Of a stretch of 8,515 nucleotides of DNA, positions 1-4,662 are shown piece by piece (within the stretch, counting starts at the first letter, position 1; each line of letters opens with the position of its first letter). The notes below the pieces were generated by a model, which made no database searches, had not been told where the DNA came from, and saw only the letters and a list, made by a program, of their open reading frames with translations. The stretch is from DASPKW01 sp038244055 (lineage in GTDB: Bacteria > Planctomycetota > Phycisphaerae > Tepidisphaerales > Tepidisphaeraceae), in NCBI GenBank assembly GCA_038244055.1, contig JBBRTW010000318.1:1-8515 (forward strand), in the 5' to 3' direction. The position numbers and the translations under genes were made by a program.

Positions 1-115
1 CCTCAAACTCAACAGCGCCCGCTGGACACCCGAGCATGCGGAGAACATTACGGCACTGCGGTGCCTCGACTACAGCGGACTTTGGGCCGAATTCTGGAGC
101 CAACGGGCGGCATAA
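1..115 (+). CDS. C-terminal end of a probable transposase (partial)
   Basis: An open frame runs in from the left edge (first full codon at base 2) to a TAA at 113-115 and encodes 37 residues. The pattern ARW...A..I..LR.....SG.W.EFW resembles, from memory, the C-terminal tail of ISKra4-type transposases, where an R-W-S/T motif is followed by LR, a small gap and a W-x-x-F/Y-W ending. The start and catalytic core lie outside the window, so the family call rests on a short tail only. The sequence just after the stop (116-140) could hold the element's right end, but without the left end no inverted repeat can be matched. The repeat arrays that follow are compatible with a mobile-element boundary. 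Confidence 0.45.
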   Translation, partial: LKLNSARWTPEHAENITALRCLDYSGLWAEFWSQRAA

Positions 116-145
116 GTGCCGAAAACGGGAGTTACACGCTGTGTG

Positions 146-180
146 TTGTCCGTTGTCCGTTGTCCGTTGTCCGTTGTTCA
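146..180. repeat. Heptamer tandem array, unit TTGTCCG
   Basis: Four exact TTGTCCG units (146-173) are followed by a decayed fifth, TTGTTCA (174-180). The array is intergenic, between the transposase end and the HAD gene. It belongs with short tandemly repeated 7-mers known in cyanobacteria and seen in planctomycetes. It has no spacers and so is not CRISPR. It keeps several frames open, but the encoded heptapeptide pattern is a by-product of the repeat. Confidence 0.9.
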
Positions 181-190
181 TTGCAGATGA

Positions 191-227
191 TGCGAAAGAG
201 CCGGTCGCCGGATATTTGACTTTCGCA
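191..227. other. Inverted repeat between two heptamer arrays
   Basis: TGCGAAAG (191-198) and CTTTCGCA (220-227) are perfect 8-base inverted arms around a 21-base loop that contains a second small CCGG/CCGG match. It sits in the about 70 bases separating the two arrays. There is no T-run, so a terminator is not supported. Function is unknown. Confidence 0.35.
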
Positions 228-248
228 AATCTTAGGGGCCGGCGAATT

Positions 249-409
249 CACTGCCCACTGCCCACTGCCCACTGCCCACTGCCCACTGCCCACTGCCTAC
301 AGCCCACTGCCCACTGCCCACTGCCCACTGCCCACTGCCCACTGCCCACTGCCTACAGCCCACTGCCCACTGCCTACAGCCCACTGCCTACTGCCTACTG
401 CCTACAGCC
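249..409. repeat. Heptamer tandem array, 23 units of CACTGCC and variants
   Basis: The array is exactly 161 bp, or 23 units of 7 bp. Units are CACTGCC (majority), TACAGCC and TACTGCC, so they vary only at positions 1 and 4. The first 16 units form two identical 56-bp blocks, each seven CACTGCC plus one TACAGCC (249-304 and 305-360), which points to duplication of an eight-unit block. The last base of the array is the last base of the stop codon of the minus-strand HAD gene, so the array would lie in that gene's 3' untranslated RNA. On that strand the repeat reads GGGCAGT, with many regularly spaced G-triplets. Confidence 0.95.
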
Positions 410-2022
410 TACTTCTGCCGGCTCATGATCAGCAGCGTCGCCGTCAGTGTCTGCAAAGTCACAGCCAGCAGCAGATGCGTCTGCAGCAGATCGTGATTGG
501 CACGGTTCAGGTAGGCCAGAAACAGAATCGCCAGCACGATGACCTGCACGACTCCGGCCATCAGCTTCGATACCGAAAAATCCCCCTCGTGCTGATCGTT
601 GCTGCGGCGCACTTCCAGAAAAATCTGCTCCAGCAGGTTCTCCATCCGCTCAAATCCCGTCGGCGGCGGCTCGGCGGGCTTCATCTCATCTTCACGCGCC
701 GCCGGCTTGCGCGGCGCGGGTGCGGGCCCGGCGGCCGGACGGACCTGGAAGACAGGCTCAGCGACCGATGGCGACGGCGTCGAATTGGAAGCGGATGAAC
801 CCCCGGCCATCGAACCTCCGGCCGCCGAACCTGCGAACGATGTTGAACTGCCCGATGAAGCGCCCCCCGCACGCGCCGGCGCGGCCCCGGGCGCTGTCGG
901 CGGAACATATTTTGATCCGATCGCCACCTTGGGCACGCGCTTGGGCTGCTCGGCGGATGGCTTCGCCGCGACTGTGCCAACCCCCGCCGCCGGTGCGAAT
1001 TGCGGCGCGACCGATCCGGATGATGCCCGCGCAACATTTTGCGTGTTCGATGACGCGGATCTATTTGTGGCCATCGGAGCCGTTTCCCGAATCGGCGCGG
1101 GCGTCAGCGTCGGCGCGGGCGTCACCGTCGGCGCGGCCGCCGCTGGACTGGCCGGCGCACTCGCATCAAACATCGCGAGGCTCGCACCCGCCTTCACAGC
1201 AGCCGTCGGCGGCGGAACCGACTCCGTCGCATCCTCGGTCAATACTTTCGTCGCAGTCGCCGATTCCGCGCCCGCCCCCGTTTCTTTCAAATCACCCCGA
1301 TCATCATGTTCGCCGGGCGCATCCACGGCCTTTTCCATTGCTTTCGCATCACTTGCCGACGATGGTCCAGCCACCGCATGACCCGCCGCCGATTGTCCGA
1401 CCGCCGCGTTTTCCGCCGCCGCCCCTTCCACCGCCGCCTCCGGATTCTCCCGATGCTCCTCGATATATTCCATCGCCTCCACCAGTGTGCTCACCACGAA
1501 ATCCGGCTCGATGGCCGACTCTTTCTCCGCCGCCGGCGATTTCTTCAACGAAGGATCGCGAAAAAGCACCGCCCGACACCCGGCCGATTTCCCCGCCTCG
1601 ATATCCCTGGCCGCATCGCCAACCACCCAACTCCGCTCCAGATCCAGCGCCATCGCCTTGGCGGCCGAGTGGATCATTCCTGGCCGCGGCTTGCGGCGAT
1701 CCGATTCGCGCGCGTACACATCGATGGTCCCCTCGGGATGGAAAGGGCAATACTCGTGGCGGTCGATAATGGCCGAAGCGTCCTCAGCCTTGAGCAGTTC
1801 ATCCATGCGTTGATTGACCGCCTCGACATCCTCCTCCGAAAACATCCCCCGCGCCACCCCCGACTGATTCGAGAACACGACCACCGCATACCCCAGCCGC
1901 CGCGCCCGCGCCACCGCCTGCGCCGCCCCCGAGATCAGCACCACCCGCGCGGGATCGCCCAGGTAACCATCGCTGACGATCAGCGTATTGTCGCGGTCGA
2001 AGAAAACGGCCGGTCGTTTCAT
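409..2022 (-). CDS. HAD-IIIA phosphatase (GmhB/HisB-N-like) with long linker and membrane tail
   Basis: The 537-residue product has three parts. Residues 1-190 are a HAD-IIIA phosphatase domain: motif I DRDNT with nucleophile D9 and acid/base D11, motif II SNQSG (S51), motif III K111 in RKPRPGM, and motif IV GDAARD (D136, D140). It aligns closely with GmhB, the heptose bisphosphate phosphatase. Of the four zinc-loop ligands known in E. coli GmhB (C92, H94, C107, C109), only C92 is kept; the others are F94, S107 and R109. Residues about 191-456 are a low-complexity Ala/Pro/Ser/Gly linker, probably disordered. Residues 457-537 hold a short amphipathic or coiled segment and two hydrophobic helices (about 487-505 and 517-533), suggesting membrane anchoring. 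GmhB proteins are usually about 190 residues with no such tail. The ATG at 2022 was chosen over a TTG at 2043 because the TTG lies between the -35 and -10 boxes and the HAD fold starts right after the ATG. The substrate cannot be named. Confidence 0.88.
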   Translation of the reverse strand: MKRPAVFFDRDNTLIVSDGYLGDPARVVLISGAAQAVARARRLGYAVVVFSNQSGVARGMFSEEDVEAVNQRMDELLKAEDASAIIDRHEYCPFHPEGTIDVYARESDRRKPRPGMIHSAAKAMALDLERSWVVGDAARDIEAGKSAGCRAVLFRDPSLKKSPAAEKESAIEPDFVVSTLVEAMEYIEEHRENPEAAVEGAAAENAAVGQSAAGHAVAGPSSASDAKAMEKAVDAPGEHDDRGDLKETGAGAESATATKVLTEDATESVPPPTAAVKAGASLAMFDASAPASPAAAAPTVTPAPTLTPAPIRETAPMATNRSASSNTQNVARASSGSVAPQFAPAAGVGTVAAKPSAEQPKRVPKVAIGSKYVPPTAPGAAPARAGGASSGSSTSFAGSAAGGSMAGGSSASNSTPSPSVAEPVFQVRPAAGPAPAPRKPAAREDEMKPAEPPPTGFERMENLLEQIFLEVRRSNDQHEGDFSVSKLMAGVVQVIVLAILFLAYLNRANHDLLQTHLLLAVTLQTLTATLLIMSRQK

Positions 2023-2060
2023 GTTGGGGGAATTATTGGGCAAGGGCGCGGCAGGTCAAG
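2023..2060 (-). promoter_or_regulatory. Sigma70-type promoter of the HAD gene, probably leaderless
   Basis: On the minus strand TTGACC (2059-2054, 5/6 to TTGACA) and AATAAT (2037-2032, 5/6 to TATAAT) are spaced by 16 bases. Nine bases separate the -10 box from the ATG at 2022, so transcription would start within a few bases of the start codon. No Shine-Dalgarno sequence is visible, which fits a leaderless mRNA. Confidence 0.65.
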
Positions 2061-2106
2061 GAGCGATGCGTGAAACATCCAGGCATGAAAACACCAGCAA
2101 CCCGCA

Positions 2107-2191
2107 ATCCCCTGTGGCCAGAGGGGATGTTGAACCCCACATGCGTGGTGCAGTTCACGAACCGGCTCCGCTGCCGCATGAATCGTTCATG
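2107..2191. other. Cluster of three small stem-loops in the divergent gap
   Basis: The gap between the HAD and YbaK genes is about 320 bases and has no convincing gene. It holds ATCCCCT/AGGGGAT (2107-2113 and 2122-2128, 8-base loop), a TGAAC-CCAC/GTGG-GTTCA structure with small internal loops (2131-2157), and CATGAA-TCG-TTCATG (2177-2191). None is followed by a T-run, so they are not classical terminators. They could be operators, leader structures of the deacylase gene or repeat relics. Confidence 0.35.
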
Positions 2192-2333
2192 TGCAAAAAG
2201 TCGCCGAAAAATCCGCTTTTTACCGGGCGGATTCGCAAGGCGCGCGTTAGAGTGAACGCGCACTTTCAACTCGTCCATCGATCGGCTCACGTCCGCGTCC
2301 GAAGGATTCCCTTTCGGAGCCAGTCATACCCAC

Positions 2334-2338
2334 GGAGG
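2334..2338 (+). promoter_or_regulatory. Shine-Dalgarno site GGAGG of the YbaK-like gene
   Basis: GGAGG lies 6 bases before the ATG at 2345. It fixes this start even though the frame is open much further upstream (to 1988). It is the clearest ribosome binding site in the window. A small imperfect CCGAA/TTCGG hairpin (2299-2317) lies 16 bases before it. Confidence 0.85.
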
Positions 2339-2344
2339 CCCGAT

Positions 2345-2803
2345 ATGGATCTGCAATCCTATCTCGATCGGTTCAACGTCCGCTACCAGCTCACCGAGCA
2401 CCCGACCGTCTTCACCTCCCAGATGCTGGCCGAGGTGGAGCATGTCCCTGGGCGGCAGGTGGCCAAGCCCGTGCTCATCGAGGCCGATGGGCAGCTTCTG
2501 ATGTGCGCGCTGCCCGCCGCCGGCCGGATCGATCTCGACGCCCTGCGCGAAGAGCTCGAGGCCGAGGATGTGCGCGTGGTCTCCGAAGAGGAGATGCGAC
2601 AGGTCTTCAGCGGCTGCGAGCTCGGCGCGGAGCCGCCCATCGGCGCGCTCTTCGGCCTGCCCACGCTGGCGGATGAGTCGCTGCTGACCCAGCGCAAGCT
2701 CACCTTCCAGGCCGGCACGCACAACGAGGCCGTCACCATGTCCACCGATGATTACTGCCGACTCGCCCAGCCGGGCGTGGGGCGGTTCGTTGCGCATGCA
2801 TGA
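2345..2803 (+). CDS. YbaK/EbsC-family aminoacyl-tRNA deacylase (ProX-like)
   Basis: The 152-residue product covers a complete single-domain YbaK/ProRS-INS protein. Family features in order are the HP-x-V-F-T segment (residues 19-24), the EVEHVPG-x-x-VAK block with the likely functional lysine K41, the L..LP.....D..L strand-helix region (51-70), the GCELGAEPP-x-G loop (90-100) and the AGTHNEAVTMS ending (123-133). Members hydrolyse mischarged tRNAs such as Ala-tRNA(Pro) or Cys-tRNA(Pro) in trans in the cytoplasm; which tRNA is edited here cannot be read from sequence. The start is set by GGAGG 6 bases upstream. The gene stands alone, divergent from the HAD gene and followed by a 209-base gap. 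The family call is firm; the substrate is open. Confidence 0.92.
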   Translation: MDLQSYLDRFNVRYQLTEHPTVFTSQMLAEVEHVPGRQVAKPVLIEADGQLLMCALPAAGRIDLDALREELEAEDVRVVSEEEMRQVFSGCELGAEPPIGALFGLPTLADESLLTQRKLTFQAGTHNEAVTMSTDDYCRLAQPGVGRFVAHA

Positions 2804-3012
2804 TGGCAATCGGCATGAAAAGCGGCCCGTCGCAAGCCGACATATGTCTGAACGGCCGAAGCCGCGCCGAAGCCGGCCCGTGTAAAATATGCGCGGTCGC
2901 GCTATGATCAATCCCAGGCCGCCCACCGTCCTCTGGCCAACCTCAAGGAGACTAAAGAAGGCGATGCCACACTGCGCGACCGCGCCATGGTCCTCTGTGG
3001 TAGAATGAAAGT
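2804..3012. other. Intergenic gap before the DUF4058 gene
   Basis: This 209-base gap holds a 10-bp palindrome GACATATGTC (2839-2848), a short GCCGAAGCC direct repeat (about 2854-2873), and a perfect 12-bp inverted repeat, GCGCGGTCGCGC (2891-2902) with GCGCGACCGCGC (2974-2985). No coding region is convincing. The start of the gap has no clear terminator for the deacylase gene. Confidence 0.4.
2998..3006 (+). promoter_or_regulatory. Extended -10 promoter of the DUF4058 gene
   Basis: TGGTAGAAT matches the extended -10 pattern (TGn followed by TATAAT with 5/6 identity). No good -35 box is seen at normal spacing, which extended -10 promoters tolerate. Only 6 bases lie between the box and the ATG at 3013, so the mRNA would start at or next to the start codon. 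Confidence 0.5.
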
Positions 3013-3657
3013 ATGGCCGAAAAAGGCCCGTTTCCCGGAATGGACCCGTGGCTTGAGCGCAACTGGCGCGACGTACACGCATCGCTGATTTTCGGGGCCA
3101 AGGAATTGTTGAATCGGGTTATGCCAACTGACTTGGTGGCGCGTTCGGACGATCGAATTTACGTTGATGCTGAAGGCGATCGCGTCATCGAACATCTCAT
3201 TAAGATCATCCCAGCCGATGAAAATGGCATGATCACTGTCATCGACTTTTTAAGCCCCGCAAGCAAGCGCCTGGGAAGTGATGGCCGCGAGACGTATCTT
3301 CACAATCGTCGCAAGTTTCTCGACGAAGGTTGCAATCACATTGAAATCGACCTGATCCGCGCAGGCGACTGGATTGGCCTTCTTTGGCCTCATAGTGTTC
3401 CCAAGAACGTCCGCACCATGTACCGCGGTGTGATCCGACGCGCATGTCGCCGGGAAGAGATCGAGTTCCATCCGATCTTTCTTCGTGGCCGGCTGCCTTT
3501 GCTTTTCATTCCCCTTCGCGTCGGCGACTCAGATATCAGGCTGGACCTCCAATCCCTATTCGAATTCGCTTTCGATTCCGGCCGCTACACGTCAACCAAC
3601 TACTCCGCCCCCCCTCGATCCCCCACTCGCACCTGCCGATGCCGCCTGGGCCGATGA
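3013..3657 (+). CDS. DUF4058 family protein, apparently frameshifted near the C-terminus
   Basis: The frame encodes 214 residues. The N-terminal PFPGMDPWLE (6-15), the central VIDFLSPASKR, the IEIDLIRAG block and the DLQSLFEFAFDSGRY end are hallmarks of DUF4058, a family of unknown function common in planctomycetes, cyanobacteria and Chloroflexi. The usual family ending, with Pro-rich PPL...LAPADAAWADDLL, is absent from this frame but present in the +1 frame directly after a run of seven C (3608-3614), ending at TAG 3683-3685. Dropping one C restores a protein of 223 residues. This is a base error, a real mutation or a slippery site. The region between RIYVDAEGD and VIEHLIKII also looks short compared with relatives that carry a P-D-V segment there. 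The restored gene ends 8 bases from the convergent metzincin gene. Confidence 0.85.
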   Translation: MAEKGPFPGMDPWLERNWRDVHASLIFGAKELLNRVMPTDLVARSDDRIYVDAEGDRVIEHLIKIIPADENGMITVIDFLSPASKRLGSDGRETYLHNRRKFLDEGCNHIEIDLIRAGDWIGLLWPHSVPKNVRTMYRGVIRRACRREEIEFHPIFLRGRLPLLFIPLRVGDSDIRLDLQSLFEFAFDSGRYTSTNYSAPPRSPTRTCRCRLGR

Positions 3658-3693
3658 CCTCCTCAAAAATGCCGGCCGCCGTTAGCCCATCCA

Positions 3694-4440
3694 CTACTTC
3701 GGCAACCCCTCCAACCCCCGCCGCAGCGCCTCGGCCTCTTTCCCATCTCCCTTCGCCTTCGCCTCAATCGCCGCCATCGTCATCGCGCCCTCCATCTTCC
3801 GCACCCGCCCCCGCACGATCTCCACCTCTGCCTGGTTGATCAGCGTGCCGGTGGTCCCCGAGGCCATCAGGTTCGTCACATCCTGTCGATGCGGCAGGCC
3901 CATCGCGTGGCCCAGTTCGTGCGAAGTGACGCGCGGGAGCGGCTCATCGATCCCGCCCTTCACCGGCCGAAGTTTGGCCGTCTCCTTGACGATGCACATC
4001 CCCTGCCCCAGGAAAACGCCATTCACGCTGAACTGATGCAGGTAATACACATGCAGCCCCGGCAGCGCCCGCGAATCGGCCGGCGTGATCATCCGGTAAA
4101 TGCCCAGCGACGGCTCCTTCTGCTGCGCCAGTTTTTCTCCGAACGCTTTTGCATCCACCGCCTTCTCGCGCAGGATCGGCTGAAGTAAAAAATGGACGCC
4201 CGCCTTGTGCCAAACGCCATTGACCTTCCCCACCACCCGCTTCACATCCTCCTCCGCCAGCTTGCAATCCAGATCCTCCCGATCGGCGCAGCTCAAAATA
4301 TGCACATGCAGCGGCACCACGAGAAAATCGGCGCGGGGAGGATCGGTGACTACATCGGGCGACGACTCAGCGCGAACATCGATGCCGGCCATCGTGCAAA
4401 AAAACACCGCCAAGCCAATGGACCATTTCAAATGCAACAT
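3694..4440 (-). CDS. Secreted metzincin-type zinc metalloprotease
   Basis: The 248-residue product starts with a signal peptide: MLHLK, a hydrophobic stretch and a likely cut after VRA (residue 24). The zinc site HELGHAMGLPH (174-184) fits HExxHxxGxxH, with ligands H174, H178 and H184 and general base E175. NLMASG (M192) is a plausible Met-turn. These mark a metzincin, matrixin- or archaemetzincin-like in size, which would act outside the cytoplasm. A Lys/Glu/Ala-rich helical tail follows (about 205-248). The preceding region has two cysteines (C50 and C59 in this numbering) that could pair after export. An alternative ATG at 4485 has GAAGG 8 bases upstream but gives an unusually long, uncharged signal n-region, so 4440 is preferred; the start is not certain. 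The frame stays open to 4659 through a repeat element, which is not coding. The M60 gene lies upstream on the same strand. Confidence 0.85.
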   Translation of the reverse strand: MLHLKWSIGLAVFFCTMAGIDVRAESSPDVVTDPPRADFLVVPLHVHILSCADREDLDCKLAEEDVKRVVGKVNGVWHKAGVHFLLQPILREKAVDAKAFGEKLAQQKEPSLGIYRMITPADSRALPGLHVYYLHQFSVNGVFLGQGMCIVKETAKLRPVKGGIDEPLPRVTSHELGHAMGLPHRQDVTNLMASGTTGTLINQAEVEIVRGRVRKMEGAMTMAAIEAKAKGDGKEAEALRRGLEGLPK

Positions 4441-4550
4441 GTTCGTCAATACCAGCCCAAAGGCGGGTGGTTGCAGCGCCGCCATCACCACAGCCTTCGA
4501 TTGATGCGAAAATCCGATTGCTAGAATTTTTAACTTTTGCCATTTAACAT

Positions 4551-4650
4551 TGCTCTGCTGAAATCCTTGGAATTTTTGAATTGAATTTCGTTCGCAAGCC
4601 CCAGACACGGGCAGGATGCCCGTGCTACGTGGGAGGATTTCAGCATAGCA
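4551..4650. mobile_element. MITE-like 100-bp element with 17-bp terminal inverted repeats
   Basis: TGCTCTGCTGAAATCCT (4551-4567) and AGGATTTCAGCATAGCA (4634-4650) are inverted copies with 16 of 17 matches. Immediately outside lie ATTTAACAT (4542-4550) and ATTCAACAT (4651-4659), a direct repeat with 8 of 9 matches, as expected for a target-site duplication. Inside is the perfect hairpin CACGGGCA-GGA-TGCCCGTG (4606-4624). The element carries no gene. It sits 12 bases past the M60 stop and upstream of the metzincin gene, so it may also fold as RNA between the two. Confidence 0.6.
4606..4624. repeat. Hairpin of a dispersed planctomycete repeat
   Basis: CACGGGCAGGATGCCCGTG is a perfect 8-bp stem with a 3-base loop, followed by CTACG. 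From memory, this motif is scattered through planctomycete genomes and produces recurring 'TGILPVS' or 'GRDARAT' strings in conceptual proteins. Here it lies inside the 100-bp element. No T-run follows, so terminator function is doubtful. Confidence 0.7.
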
Positions 4651-4662
4651 ATTCAACATCCC

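Noticed and set aside
146..409. CRISPR-like array
   Set aside because: Units are contiguous 7-mers with no spacers of 25-40 bases and no cas gene nearby.
36..428. Plus-strand open frame of 130 residues across both left arrays
   Set aside because: Its sequence is mostly the heptapeptide by-product of 7-bp repeats, and no start signal or family supports it.
599..1769. Long plus-strand frames opposite the HAD gene
   Set aside because: They are antisense to a GC-rich low-complexity linker, which keeps opposite frames open; their products are Pro/Arg-rich with no domain.
2023..2043. TTG start for the HAD gene at 2043
   Set aside because: It lies inside the promoter, between the -35 and -10 boxes, and adds residues before the HAD motif without a ribosome binding site.
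2839..2848. GACATATGTC palindrome as an operator
   Set aside because: A single 10-bp palindrome far from the likely promoter is not enough evidence for a regulator site.
2904..3008. Small ORF of 34 residues ahead of the DUF4058 gene
   Set aside because: It overlaps the promoter region and the inverted repeat, has no good ribosome binding site and no known relative that I can name.
2324..3082. Minus-strand frame of 252 residues
   Set aside because: It lies antisense to the well-supported YbaK-like gene and runs into the DUF4058 start; no recognisable domain or start signal.
4441..4659. N-terminal extension of the metzincin frame
   Set aside because: Most of it translates the MITE-like element and hairpin repeat, and it would place the signal peptide deep inside the protein. 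Only the ATG at 4485 remains a plausible alternative start.
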